The notes: a model not told the origin generated them from the sequence alone. Shown: positions 45,725 to 55,689, counted from the stretch's first letter. The stretch is DNA of 64,000 nt from an uncultured Methanoregula sp. (GCF_963678795.1 NZ_OY787453.1:434001-498000); one strand, 5' to 3'. Translations and numbers: made by a program.

Positions 45725-48700
45725 TTGTTTTTCTCTTTTATCTGACGGTTATTATTGTTATCGGTGGGATCTGTCCCGGCAGACGTCAGCGTGAACCGGA
45801 TCGTGGTCCCTTTCCCATCACCTTCAGACTCCGCCCAGATCCTCCCGCCATGCCCTTCGATGATCCTCTTTACAATGGGCAGGCCGATGCCGGTTCCGGG
45901 TACAGATGCATTCAGTTTCTCAAAAAGGTTGAAGATCCGGGCGAGATAACGGGGATCGATACCGATGCCGTTGTCCCTCACGAAAAAGGCCGGCATCTCC
46001 CCTCCCGTTTCAACACCAATATGGATACGCGGTTTTGTTTTATCGCCAGAGAACTTTATCGCATTCTCGATCAGGTTGACCAGAACCTCGCGGATCCGGG
46101 CATGGTCAACGAATACCTCGGGAAGACCGGGCTCGATCTCGACAACAGCTCCACGTTCGGCCAGCGGGCCGGCGAGAAGATCCACGGCTTCCCGGGCAAT
46201 CATGCCAAACTCTACCTTTTTAGGGGGATTGATGATCCTCCCAACCCGGGAAAGCTCAAGAACATCGTTGAGGAGCGCCTGCATCGTGTCAGCTGCCACG
46301 TTTATGCGGTCGATGTCCTTTCTTAGCTGGTCCTGATCACCGCTCCGGGCATCACTCTCGAGCAGCCCGGCAAATCCCTTGATGGTAATGAGCGGGCTCT
46401 TCAGATCATGGGAAACCGTGTAAGTGAACCGTTCAAGCTCGGCGTTCTTCCGTTCAAGTTCCCTTATCAGGGACTCGCGTTGCTGTTCGGCCTGTTTGTG
46501 CTCGGTGATATCCCGTACTGATACCACCGATCCGATAATCATGCCATCCTTGTCGCGGATGGGCCCGAAACTGTAACTACCCATCCATGTCTCTCCCGTA
46601 TCCCTGCGCCGGAGTGAGTATTCAGCGTTGGTAACGGTTTCTCCACGAAGGGCACGCGGCACCGCCCACATGTCCAGCGGTGTCGGCTCCCCGTTTGCCA
46701 TGAATACATCTATGATGTCCGGATATTCGGCAAACGTTCTTGCGCATTCTTCCCGGGTTGTGAACCGGTGGTATGTGACGAAGGCGTCATTGAAATCAAT
46801 GACCAGTCCTTTTGTATCGGAAATGAATACGGCATCTGTCATACTGGCGAGTGCAGCTGCCAGTTTTGCACGGCTTTCGATGAGCGCATTCTCTGCCTGT
46901 TTGCGTTCCGTTATGTTGGTAAGAAACACCAGTGCCCCGCAGGACCCTGTGTAGACAACCGGTACCGCAGATACTTCCACAGGAACGGGAGTTCCGTCAA
47001 TCCGGAGGATGACTTCCTCAACTCTCCCGACAGGTTCCCGGGTGTCGTTTATCCGGGATATCCGGTTCCGTACGATCTCCTGGAAATCGGGATGGAACCG
47101 GTCAATGACCGGTTTCCCCAGAATGTCAGCGGGGTTTGTTACACCAAATAACCTGCAGGCTTCCGGATTGACATACGTAAATAGGCCTTTAATCTGGATG
47201 ATGATGGCCTCTGGAGCGCTCTCAGCAACGATGCGGAATTTTTCTTCGCTCTCCCGCAGGGCACTATCAGCCCGTTTCCTGTCCGTGATATCCAGAAATG
47301 TCACCACAGCCCCGACAACTTCTCCTTTGAAACGCTGCGGATACGACCAGTACTCGGCAGGAAATGATGTACCGTCAGCACGCCAGAGCACTTCATCATC
47401 CACGTGCGTACCCTCTCCTTTTCGGAATGCCTGATAAATCCTGCATTCATGTACCGGGTAGAGTGAGCCGTCTGCATGTTTTGCGTGAATCAGCCAGTGC
47501 ATGTTTTTCCCCAGCAGATCTTCCTGATGATCGTATCCAAGCAGGCGGAGACAGGCATTGTTGCAGAATGTGCAGTTGCCGTGGATATCAAGCCCGTAGA
47601 TTGCCTCTGCTGTGGAATTCAGCAGGAGGAGAATATTCTCCTCGCTCTTCCGCAGCGCATCCTCCGCCCTCCTGCGTTCGGTGATGTCCAGCACCGTACC
47701 GACAATGGTGACGATATTACGCCTGTCATCATACCTGCCCTGGAAAGTCGAGTGATAATACCCTGTGCTCTTATCCGGCCGGAGAAACCGCTGTTCATAC
47801 GAACCAGGTTCGTGGGAGTCAGTTGCTCTCTGGATCAGTTCCTGGTCGCGTTTCTGCTCTTCCGGCCATGGTGATAACTCAAGAATTGAATCAATCCGTG
47901 GTGTGAATTCATTTGGATCAAGACCAAAAATCCTGAATACCTCGTCAGACCATTCGACATGCCCCGTCTTCAAATCCCATGTCCAGAAACCAAGGTGTGC
48001 CATTTCCTGGGCTTCCTGCAACCGTTTACCGCTCTCCCGGAGTTCCTCTTCAGCGGTCATTTTCCTGAGGGTGTTGCCCAGTTCCCGTGCAATCGAGATA
48101 AGTGTCACTTTCTCGTCTTCCGTGACCACATGCCGCTTTTTGCTGATAACGTTCAGGCATCCGCTGATACCCCCCGGAGTATCGAGGGGAACGCTGACAA
48201 CCGAACAAAACCCGGTCTTCTGTGCATTTTCCGGGGAGATCTGTTCATAATGATCGGTTATGATCGGCTGACCCCTAAGAAACAGTGCGTCATAGGGAGG
48301 CTGATGGACCGGCACAGTTCTGACCTGCTCAAGGAATTCAGGTAGGAGGTTCCGGGAACAGGCAATCGTTGCCATCCCGGTCTCCGGATCAATGATATAA
48401 ATTCCCCCGGCATCATAGTCCATCAGATCAAGCGTATCGTCAAGAATTTCATATAAGAGAGCCTGGCGGTTTTCGGCCCGGTTTGCCGTTGTGATGATCT
48501 TGTTGAGGATAGATAATTTCCTGGCCTGCCGGGTCAGGGTCTCATTCATCCGGGCTACTTCATCCTCTGCCTTCCGGCGCCCGGTGATATCAATCCCGAC
48601 ACCGATAAAGAACGCAGGTTTTCCGGACTCCTGTTTCACAGGGTTTCCGTGCCATTCCACTACATAGACCTTCCCCGATTTGCTGATGTTCCGGTTCACG

Positions 48701-50964
48701 CTGACGGTTGGCCTGCCATCGATATTCTCCTGGAATACCCGGATCAGGTCCTCACGGTCTTCAGCCGGAACAACGGTTGTCATATAATCCGTGCCAACGA
48801 TCTCTTCTGACGTGTATTCCAGTGCATTGAGCATGGCACGGTTCATCATGAGGATCCTGCCATCCGCCCCGATGGCCGTGTAAAACGCCGGGGATGCATC
48901 CAGCAGCAGACGGGAAAATTCCTGCTCATCCCGGAGAGCCTTCTCCGCCAGCCTAAGGTCTGTGATGTCCAAAAATGTGCCTTCAATCCACTGGATCTGC
49001 TTCGGTTCGTTTTTTACAAGGTGGGCGCTCGCGAGAATGATGACAGGTTTACCGGTAACGGTCTTTGCATTGACCGTGTAATTCCGGATAAATCCTTTTG
49101 CCAGCAGTTCCTTTACATAGCTCTCGCGGTCATGGGGATTCTGCCAGAAATCCGGCAGTATGGTTCCTTTCATATCCTGTTCCGGATCGATTCCAAGGAT
49201 ATGGTTGAACGCCACATTGTGCTCAATCACCACTCCCTCAAGTGTGCAGCTGTAATATCCTTCATCAAGAAGTCTTACGGTTTCCCGGAACTTCCTCTCG
49301 CTCGCGAGAATCGCAGCCTCGGCCCGTTTGTGCTCGGTAACGTTCATCGCAATACCGACGAATCGTGTCCTGGGTGCCGTTGCCGGGGAAGTGACATACT
49401 GTCCACGGGTGAAGATCCATGCCCATTCCCCGGCCTTGGTCCGGATGCGGTGTTCGCTCTCGTAAATTGGAGATTCACCCCGCAGGTATGCCTCGGCCTT
49501 GGGCATCCAGACCGCTACATCTTCCTGGTTGTGATAAGATAGCCATTCCTCCAGCGTGCCTGGCAGCTCTCCGGGAGTATAGCCGAGCAGCGCGTGGAAC
49601 GGGTTGTCAAAACTGACCTGGCGGGTCTCAGTGTTCCATTCCCACACACCTGCATTACCAACGCCAAGTGCCAGGGAAAGACGGGTCGCATTCTCCCGCA
49701 ACATCTCTTCTGCCACTTTTTGGGCAGTAATATCGGTGATCGATCCCTCGGCCACATCCCGCTCGTGATTATACCGGGCTGAGAATACCGCACAGAACAG
49801 GTTTCCGGTTGACCTGTTTTTGAACCTCACGACATGATTTTCGATATATCCCTGATCCCTGAGGATCCGGCTCACTTCAGCGCGTGCGTCCGGGCTTTCA
49901 TAAAGCCCGAGCACATCTTTTCCCAGAGCCTCTTCTACTGAGGGAAAACCGAAGAGATCGCAGTACCGCTGGTTGCAGGCAACCACGCTTGCATCTTTGA
50001 GGCTCGTCTCAAAGAGGCCCACCTGTGCATAATGGTACAGGTTCCGGTATTTCCGCTCGCTCTCTTTGAGCGCCTGCTGGACATCAGCGAGTTCCTCATA
50101 GTTTGCACGGATCTCTTCTTCGCTGGCAGTGATCTTCAGGTATGCATCCTGAAGATTGTCATACGGCTGCCTGAGAGTGACAATCATAAATGCCCGGTAG
50201 ATGAGGTAAACCGATATGAGGCGGAAGAGGTGTCCGAGCATGTTCATGAATCCGTACACGCTTACGTACGTAGTGAACGCCAGTTCGCCGAGAATGAGGA
50301 ATACCTGCGCAGCAACGAGGAACTTCCAGACCGCCGGGGTGAAGTGCTCTCTTTTCAGGATCAGGATGGCGATGGTGACAATGAGGATGAGCGAGATGAT
50401 GTATTCACTGGCGATCTTGAATGGCGTGAGCCCGGTGCCCTCGATGAAACAGTGCGGAAAGTTCTGCCAGACAAAGATGCTCATAAAGAGCAGGGCACAG
50501 GCAGCAGTGCAGCTTGCGAGGACGATGCCTGCATCGTACTTGCGGTCTTTGGTTATGGATCTCCCGATGAAAATGGCTGCAATCAGGAACGTGATACTCT
50601 GGAAGTATCTGGCTGCGATCCAGAGCTGGGTGGGAAGGTCGGCGTCATTACCGGGAAATACCCCCATCCCCTTGTAAGCAAGGGCGTGGACCATGTCGAT
50701 ACCCCCGATAAAAAGGAACGAGATCCCGACAATGAGAAAGAATGCATCCGGGATAGTTCTCCTGATATTCCAGATAATTATGAAGATCGAGAATGCAACT
50801 GCGATACATGCCAGTTCGACGATCCCGTGAAAGAGGAGGTAATTATAGAGGCTGATACCATACAGACCCGCAAGGATGGCAAACGCTACCACCAGCTGTA
50901 AAAGAGTTATCGGGCGGAGTATCTCCCGGATCCATGTGCCGGGTGTCTTATGCTCCTCAGCCAT
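45721..50964 (-). CDS. MASE3 multi-PAS/GAF histidine kinase
   Basis: The 1747-residue protein begins with a MASE3 membrane-sensor domain (about 15-275, some eight helices, including the GGIDMVHALAYKGMGVF segment). Eight PAS domains and one GAF (around 790-970) follow. Unlike its neighbours it ends in a classical HisKA domain (SHDLKSPLITIKGFAG) and HATPase (NLIENAIKFSG, then DNGIGID and GTGIGLPIVKRIIEGHGG). It is the first gene of the signalling run, and its stop overlaps the response regulator. The MASE3 ligand is unknown. It is one of the largest sensors in the window. Confidence 0.94.
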   Translation of the reverse strand: MAEEHKTPGTWIREILRPITLLQLVVAFAILAGLYGISLYNYLLFHGIVELACIAVAFSIFIIIWNIRRTIPDAFFLIVGISFLFIGGIDMVHALAYKGMGVFPGNDADLPTQLWIAARYFQSITFLIAAIFIGRSITKDRKYDAGIVLASCTAACALLFMSIFVWQNFPHCFIEGTGLTPFKIASEYIISLILIVTIAILILKREHFTPAVWKFLVAAQVFLILGELAFTTYVSVYGFMNMLGHLFRLISVYLIYRAFMIVTLRQPYDNLQDAYLKITASEEEIRANYEELADVQQALKESERKYRNLYHYAQVGLFETSLKDASVVACNQRYCDLFGFPSVEEALGKDVLGLYESPDARAEVSRILRDQGYIENHVVRFKNRSTGNLFCAVFSARYNHERDVAEGSITDITAQKVAEEMLRENATRLSLALGVGNAGVWEWNTETRQVSFDNPFHALLGYTPGELPGTLEEWLSYHNQEDVAVWMPKAEAYLRGESPIYESEHRIRTKAGEWAWIFTRGQYVTSPATAPRTRFVGIAMNVTEHKRAEAAILASERKFRETVRLLDEGYYSCTLEGVVIEHNVAFNHILGIDPEQDMKGTILPDFWQNPHDRESYVKELLAKGFIRNYTVNAKTVTGKPVIILASAHLVKNEPKQIQWIEGTFLDITDLRLAEKALRDEQEFSRLLLDASPAFYTAIGADGRILMMNRAMLNALEYTSEEIVGTDYMTTVVPAEDREDLIRVFQENIDGRPTVSVNRNISKSGKVYVVEWHGNPVKQESGKPAFFIGVGIDITGRRKAEDEVARMNETLTRQARKLSILNKIITTANRAENRQALLYEILDDTLDLMDYDAGGIYIIDPETGMATIACSRNLLPEFLEQVRTVPVHQPPYDALFLRGQPIITDHYEQISPENAQKTGFCSVVSVPLDTPGGISGCLNVISKKRHVVTEDEKVTLISIARELGNTLRKMTAEEELRESGKRLQEAQEMAHLGFWTWDLKTGHVEWSDEVFRIFGLDPNEFTPRIDSILELSPWPEEQKRDQELIQRATDSHEPGSYEQRFLRPDKSTGYYHSTFQGRYDDRRNIVTIVGTVLDITERRRAEDALRKSEENILLLLNSTAEAIYGLDIHGNCTFCNNACLRLLGYDHQEDLLGKNMHWLIHAKHADGSLYPVHECRIYQAFRKGEGTHVDDEVLWRADGTSFPAEYWSYPQRFKGEVVGAVVTFLDITDRKRADSALRESEEKFRIVAESAPEAIIIQIKGLFTYVNPEACRLFGVTNPADILGKPVIDRFHPDFQEIVRNRISRINDTREPVGRVEEVILRIDGTPVPVEVSAVPVVYTGSCGALVFLTNITERKQAENALIESRAKLAAALASMTDAVFISDTKGLVIDFNDAFVTYHRFTTREECARTFAEYPDIIDVFMANGEPTPLDMWAVPRALRGETVTNAEYSLRRRDTGETWMGSYSFGPIRDKDGMIIGSVVSVRDITEHKQAEQQRESLIRELERKNAELERFTYTVSHDLKSPLITIKGFAGLLESDARSGDQDQLRKDIDRINVAADTMQALLNDVLELSRVGRIINPPKKVEFGMIAREAVDLLAGPLAERGAVVEIEPGLPEVFVDHARIREVLVNLIENAIKFSGDKTKPRIHIGVETGGEMPAFFVRDNGIGIDPRYLARIFNLFEKLNASVPGTGIGLPIVKRIIEGHGGRIWAESEGDGKGTTIRFTLTSAGTDPTDNNNNRQIKEKNK

Positions 50965-51103
50965 TACACCATCCTGAACAGACCCTGATATGCATGATGA
51001 GGAGCTTTTTGCTTATAAGGCTATTTCAAAAAAAGCTTGCCGGGGAGATTCTCCCGTCGGGGAAAACCGGAAGAATTGAGAACCTGTTCTCCGATGATTA
51101 CCT
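50965..51103. promoter_or_regulatory. Upstream region of the signalling cluster
   Basis: This spacer precedes the MASE3 kinase and should hold the main promoter of the minus-strand signalling genes. I see no unambiguous TATA box; oligo-A/T tracts occur around 51018-51035. Confidence 0.3.
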
Positions 51104-51529
51104 TCACTCCCCAACCTGGCTGTATGTACCCCGCACATTTCCGGAACCATCCAGCATTTTCTGTACCCTGATAAAAAACTGCGTCGCGTTACCTGGTCCT
51201 TTTTCTATCGTTCCCTGCAGTTGCTGGCTGCCCGCGGTACTGTTATCCATGACAGAACACCCGGGTCGGATCCATTGATCACCAAATTTTGATGTACTGA
51301 CAGTCTCGTGGAATCCAGATGAATGTATCTCACGAATCATTATGGGCACTTCCGGCATTTCTCGGAACGGAGTGGTTGCCGGTTCTTCTGTCGGGGTTGT
51401 GGTTACGTCACGTTGATCAGGGAATACATTTTTCCCGTCTGCATTGTTGAGATGTCCTCCCGGGCGAATCTTAAAAAAAGCGGGATTTTGGGATCCGGTT
51501 CCAGATATGAATTTTTTGCTCAACCACAA
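51104..51529 (-). pseudogene. Possible decayed secreted-protein gene
   Basis: The frame is opened only by a TTG and lacks a signal peptide, but its C-terminal roughly 100 residues read like real protein: a TTTPTEEPATTP linker as found after archaeal signal peptides, then a segment with FGDQWIRPGCSV and balanced composition. The expected N-terminal hydrophobic stretch is missing in all three frames upstream. I read it as the remainder of a surface-protein gene or a misjudged frame; no family recognised. Confidence 0.3.
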
Positions 51530-51568
51530 ACCTGTTGAACACGTTATTCATACCCGTATATTACTGAT

Positions 51569-51964
51569 ATGAAAAAAAATACCAAATTCCCGGCAGGAGT
51601 CAAAAATCAGATCCTTGTATCCATATTTCTTTTCAGTCTCCTGATTCAGGCTGCTCCTGCAGCGGTTCAGGATTCGCCGGGACGGATAACCATGCTTCAG
51701 AATGTGCCGGATCTCAACAGGTCCGGGACATCTCCTGCCAATATGACCGTGCCGCAGGAATACCAGATCACCCCTACTCCCATCACTATCTTTAAAGCAG
51801 AGGTGACTGTCGGTTCGCTGCCCGGCCCGAGGGATATGGCTTACGGCCCGAGCGTTATCGGCATTTCTGTTGATCCACGTTCTCTTGCTGTTGTCATTGT
51901 TGTGATCGTTATTGTCGTCATTGGAGGGTACTGGTTTTTTGGAAAACGAAACCGGGGGAGCTGA
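51569..51964 (+). CDS. Small membrane-anchored secreted protein
   Basis: The 131-residue protein has a basic N-terminus and signal peptide (about 1-34, ending around QAAPAA), a short polar, Pro/Thr-containing ectodomain, and a C-terminal Val/Ile-rich transmembrane helix (about 106-124) followed by FGKRNRGS, a typical positive-inside tail. No family is recognised. It may be a small surface or lipid-adjacent protein. It is followed 170 bases later by another membrane-anchored gene on the same strand. Confidence 0.65.
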   Translation: MKKNTKFPAGVKNQILVSIFLFSLLIQAAPAAVQDSPGRITMLQNVPDLNRSGTSPANMTVPQEYQITPTPITIFKAEVTVGSLPGPRDMAYGPSVIGISVDPRSLAVVIVVIVIVVIGGYWFFGKRNRGS

Positions 51965-52133
51965 ACCGGTGTCATCACATTACTTCTGTTTTTGATCGAA
52001 GATACTGTGAAAAGCGGATTCGCCGGACACTTTTGGACTGTACCCGTGCTCAATACACCAGTTTTCATTAATCCTCTGGCGATAATTTCGGTCTGTTTTT
52101 TATTGCCTGCAGGAAATATGGTAATGAAGTATC

Positions 52134-53486
52134 ATGGATAGTGGCAGGACAAGGGACCATGAAGACGACAATGCTCCTTATCTCCCCGAACGATACCGCC
52201 GTCATGTGAACGCCCGCAGACAACAAAAACTGATAAAAAAGATCCTCATCGTCGCGGCTGCCATTGTTGTAATCCTCGCTTTTGGTCTGGTTCTTTCCGG
52301 AGGATTTTCCGGCCTGCAGGTGCCCGCTCTGCCAGCCCTTCCCCCCTCTCAAGCCACTCCTGCCACTCCTGCATCCTCCATTTCCCCGAAGGTAACTGCC
52401 ACGGTCAGCCCTGATGTGAATATAACCGTTCCTGCTGCTCCCGCAATTGTGCTTGGACCGGGAATACAGGAAGGCAGCGCAGATTCCGGCCTGCTGTCCC
52501 TGGAAACGGCGATTGATCTCATGCACCTTGAATATCCGTTACCTGATTATACCCTTGCCAGTGTTAACCTGACCGGGCAATCCGGAAAAAAAATCTATGA
52601 GTTTGTTATCCAGCCACATGCAGGAATAAAAAGCCATGCCGGCATAATGGCCGGTATCGACGCCGCGACTGGTGAACCTTATACTGCCGGGCAGGAATCG
52701 GTAAAGATCAGTGCAGCACAGGCAAAGCGGATTCTCGGTACTGCCTTCCCGTATCTGAAACCTGACCAGATACGGGTGCGGTACACCAATGTTACGGATT
52801 CACCACGCTCATGGGTTTTTGTGCTCGTTAAGGATAATTCAGGTATTCTCTCCGGATCCCTTGACCCGGAAACCGGCCAGATCACCTCATTTTCCCTCAA
52901 GGTATCCCCTGCAGATCGGCCGGCGAACCCGATTTTGTCCATGACCGATGCTCAGAAGATCGCTGACCGGACGATCACCGGATGGAACGGGCAGCTCCCG
53001 ATCAAAATGAACAGCGGACTTTACGAATCTTCAGGGAAGGCCGGCTTACCGGTTGCAGGCAGGTACGTATTCGAATATAACCGGATCATCCAGGACCAGC
53101 CCTGCGATGTGGATGGTTTTACTCTGGCGGTCGATTCTGTGAGCGGGGAAGTCACCGGATATGAACGGCGGTGGAGCGACCCTGACAATGCGTTTTCTGT
53201 TGCATCGGATTCTCTCGTGGCGAAACGTGATGCAACGTTTATCGTCCTCCAGAATGCAAGCGGGATCGCGCCGGCATCTGTCCAGAGCATGCAGGTCCTG
53301 TCAGCCCGGCTGCTATGGAAAGACCTGCATGCGCCGGGCCAGACCCCCCGGCCGGGGACCATCCCCCTTGCCTGGAAAGTGACATTTGATGATGATATCC
53401 TTCGCGCACGACAACCCCCCGTTGTGGCAACTGCCTGGATCGATGCCCAGACCGGGGCAATTCTCGACATGAATTTCCATCACTGA
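52134..53486 (+). CDS. Membrane-anchored protein with PepSY-like repeats
   Basis: The 450-residue protein has a basic cytoplasmic N-terminus, one transmembrane helix (about 36-57) and a Pro/Ala-rich linker (about 62-88), so the bulk lies outside. The ectodomain contains segments with the PepSY/YcdB-like pattern: strands ending in V.....T.....G.(P/E), such as AGIDAATGEPYTAG, SLDPETGQITSF and AVDSVSGEVTGY, and helices like ISAAQAKRILG and MTDAQKIADRTI. PepSY-type domains often inhibit proteases or act in cell-surface processing. Function otherwise unknown. Confidence 0.7.
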   Translation: MDSGRTRDHEDDNAPYLPERYRRHVNARRQQKLIKKILIVAAAIVVILAFGLVLSGGFSGLQVPALPALPPSQATPATPASSISPKVTATVSPDVNITVPAAPAIVLGPGIQEGSADSGLLSLETAIDLMHLEYPLPDYTLASVNLTGQSGKKIYEFVIQPHAGIKSHAGIMAGIDAATGEPYTAGQESVKISAAQAKRILGTAFPYLKPDQIRVRYTNVTDSPRSWVFVLVKDNSGILSGSLDPETGQITSFSLKVSPADRPANPILSMTDAQKIADRTITGWNGQLPIKMNSGLYESSGKAGLPVAGRYVFEYNRIIQDQPCDVDGFTLAVDSVSGEVTGYERRWSDPDNAFSVASDSLVAKRDATFIVLQNASGIAPASVQSMQVLSARLLWKDLHAPGQTPRPGTIPLAWKVTFDDDILRARQPPVVATAWIDAQTGAILDMNFHH

Positions 53487-53619
53487 CAACTTCCGTTCAT
53501 GCGATATCAGGATTTCATCGGCTGGAAAAACACCCATCAGCCCGCGATTTTTTGTAATGACCGATCATAACATATGATGGTTTTCGCACGTTTTGATGGA
53601 GTGAAAACGAAAAAAATGA

Positions 53620-54189
53620 TTAGTATATGATATTCACTTTCTGGATCGAAGCCGGGGCAGTACGGGATATTGAGAGCGCTGCCCCGATAGCGGGCTTGAT
53701 CTCCATCTGGAACTGGTCGTTTTTCATAATTGCACTGGACGGCTTTGCCATGATGTCGAACTGTTCGCCTTTTTCAAGAACGTCATCAATTGTAACCTCG
53801 TTCTGGACCGATGCAATGGTCCATCGTCCTGCTCCCGGTGCATTCAGTTTTGTTCCCCTGGCCAGTGTTTCAAGCACCGATGCATTGCTGTACGTAATTA
53901 CGACCTTGTCGAAGTCGACCGGAGTTCCGCCGGGGGCAAGTGCCGTTGAGAAGTTGATGGTATCAATTGAAGTTCCTGCAACACCTGTTCCGTAAACATT
54001 TCCAACGATTTCAAGGGTTGAGCTCGCCTGCTGTACACCCGTGTGGACGACTTCCTGGCTTTTCTGTGTAGTGAAGAACCCGGCGCCGAGCACCACGTAC
54101 GAGAACACCGCCGCGACAACAACGAATGCGATGAGCACAATCGCTGCCTCAAGGCCGGTGAATGCATTTTCATGATTGATGGATCTCAT
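53620..54189 (-). CDS. Archaellin (flagellin B type)
   Basis: The 189-residue protein begins MRSINHENAFTGLEAAIVLI, an archaellin class III signal with a long hydrophobic helix (about 12-38), followed by the filament core and a beta head (GTGVAGTSIDTINFSTALAPGG). It is the structural subunit of the archaellum. GAGAGG precedes the ATG at good spacing. No other archaellum genes (arlC-J) are near, so this is an isolated or extra archaellin. It is convergent with the PepSY-like gene. Confidence 0.92.
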   Translation of the reverse strand: MRSINHENAFTGLEAAIVLIAFVVVAAVFSYVVLGAGFFTTQKSQEVVHTGVQQASSTLEIVGNVYGTGVAGTSIDTINFSTALAPGGTPVDFDKVVITYSNASVLETLARGTKLNAPGAGRWTIASVQNEVTIDDVLEKGEQFDIMAKPSSAIMKNDQFQMEIKPAIGAALSISRTAPASIQKVNIIY

Positions 54190-54760
54190 ATTTTACCTCT
54201 CTTCTTCCGGAGACTGGAAATCACCAGTACCCATTTCTAATTTATTGTCTTAATATAGATATTTTTACCCTCTAATGGCAAATCAGATTTATTAAAACGC
54301 TTAGTGCAAATTAGAAATGTATTTATATAAATTAATGTAAATGTAAAAAAAACCCCCGTTCGGAAGTGACAATATCCATGGAACACACGGGATTTTGAGG
54401 AAAAAAGCCAATTGAAATGACAACCAGTCCCGGAATTATATTTTCAGAAACCGCTGACCGGAATTTTCGTAATGTGCCCTTCAAGATTCCCGTTTCAGAT
54501 AATAACAGATGAATCCAGCCGGATTTTTTTTAAAACCGGGGGATATGTCATGAATCAGACCTGCCCCGGAACCTGTATCTGGAAAAACGCGGCATCCACG
54601 AATGGGAATCATGGTAAGAATTCACTAATCCGCGTGATTCAATCAGAATACGATATAATTGAGAGAACCTGGTGTTTGTTATGGCTTATGCTGCAGACAA
54701 CAATCGAAGACAGGACGGATTAAAGAACGAACGGATTGACAACGGATAAAAAGAGAATGT
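54190..54760. promoter_or_regulatory. AT-rich archaellin upstream region with 12-base inverted repeat
   Basis: This 571-base interval is strongly AT-rich near the archaellin start. CATTTCTAATTT at 54232-54243 and AAATTAGAAATG at 54308-54319 are perfect inverted copies 64 bases apart. A TATATAAAT-like box lies close to the distal copy. The arrangement resembles a pair of regulator-binding sites around the archaellin promoter. The remainder to 54760 holds only one weak small frame. Confidence 0.45.
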
Positions 54761-55216
54761 TCAGCACCGGTCGCAGGTATATTCCACCCTGAGAGCGGTC
54801 TTGCGCATGTCGCCCCGGATCTGCTTTTTCCCACCGGCAATGAACCATTTCTGGCATTTTACGCAGCGCTTGGGCCGGATCTTATCCCAGACTTTCATCG
54901 GGATCTCGAGCACAAACTCTGTCTTGTTCCACTCTTCTGGGGGCTTCTCTGCATTCGCTTCGTACAGTGCTACGAACTCCATGATCTGGTGCGGGGGCAC
55001 GCCCAGGTCCACGAATTTCTTGAAGACGAAATAGTTGAAGATCAGCCAGGACAGGTCCGAGCGATCGAGGATACCTTCGTATTCCCCGAATGCTTCGTCG
55101 AAGTCCTCGAGCGAGCAGCCGCACAGCGGGCACTTGCCGCCAACGAGCTCGTCGAGAAACACTTCTTCCTGGCACCCCGGACAGGTAGTGTGCGGGGATT
55201 GCATGCGTGATGTCAT
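54761..55216 (-). CDS. Conserved zinc-ribbon protein of unknown function
   Basis: The 151-residue protein has an N-terminal zinc ribbon (CPGC at 12-15 and CPLCGC near 31), an acidic middle containing the helical SDLSWLIFNYFVFKKFVDLG stretch, and a C-terminal second ribbon (CVKCQKWF and a terminal CDRC). The two-ribbon layout suggests a nucleic-acid- or protein-binding adaptor. ATG 55216 has GGAG five bases upstream. I do not recognise a named family. Confidence 0.7.
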   Translation of the reverse strand: MTSRMQSPHTTCPGCQEEVFLDELVGGKCPLCGCSLEDFDEAFGEYEGILDRSDLSWLIFNYFVFKKFVDLGVPPHQIMEFVALYEANAEKPPEEWNKTEFVLEIPMKVWDKIRPKRCVKCQKWFIAGGKKQIRGDMRKTALRVEYTCDRC

Positions 55217-55376
55217 TGTTGCTCCGGATTATTGCTGGTTATCTGGTATTCATATCCTTGAATGGTAAAACGGTTTCTGGTATTGGATTGATGTTCCTAG
55301 TATTGATCGGTCAGGGTGATAAGGGTATCACCAGTGCACATGCCCGACGATAAAAAGGTTATGGGCCGGGAATTTT

Positions 55377-55685
55377 TCAGTCTGCAGAAGGCTCGCCCTG
55401 TTCCATCACAAGCGACCCGAAGATCACTTTCTCGAGTACCTGCGAGACATACTTGATATGCATAGCCTTCTCCAGATCCTCGTTTCTGTGGATATCAGCC
55501 CAGAGCTGGAGGCGCATGAGGGAAAACCGGAACCTGTCCAGGGTTTCGTCATCAAGGGCCATTGCCTCACGGTAAATGGGTTCCAGCAGGTCCGGAAAGG
55601 CGAGCGGATTCTCCAGTGCCACGATCACGCCTTTGTATATGGGGTGTGGCTGCTCCCTGCCGGTCAGAATCCGCAGATAATCCAT
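55377..55685 (-). CDS. Small conserved protein cotranscribed with Mrp
   Basis: The 102-residue protein begins MDYLRILTGREQPHPIYKG and is mostly helical and charged. ATG 55685 lies 4 bases after the mrp stop, so it is probably in the same operon. A much longer frame opens upstream within mrp, but its N-terminus is a basic, Ser-rich shadow translation. No family is recognised. Its position suggests a link to Fe-S cluster handling, without further evidence. Confidence 0.6.
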   Translation of the reverse strand: MDYLRILTGREQPHPIYKGVIVALENPLAFPDLLEPIYREAMALDDETLDRFRFSLMRLQLWADIHRNEDLEKAMHIKYVSQVLEKVIFGSLVMEQGEPSAD

Positions 55686-55689
55686 TGTC

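Noticed and set aside
54550..54723. 57-codon plus-strand frame with GGGGGAT before ATG
   Set aside because: The composition is unremarkable, no family is recognised and the region appears to be AT-rich spacer; kept only as a remote possibility.
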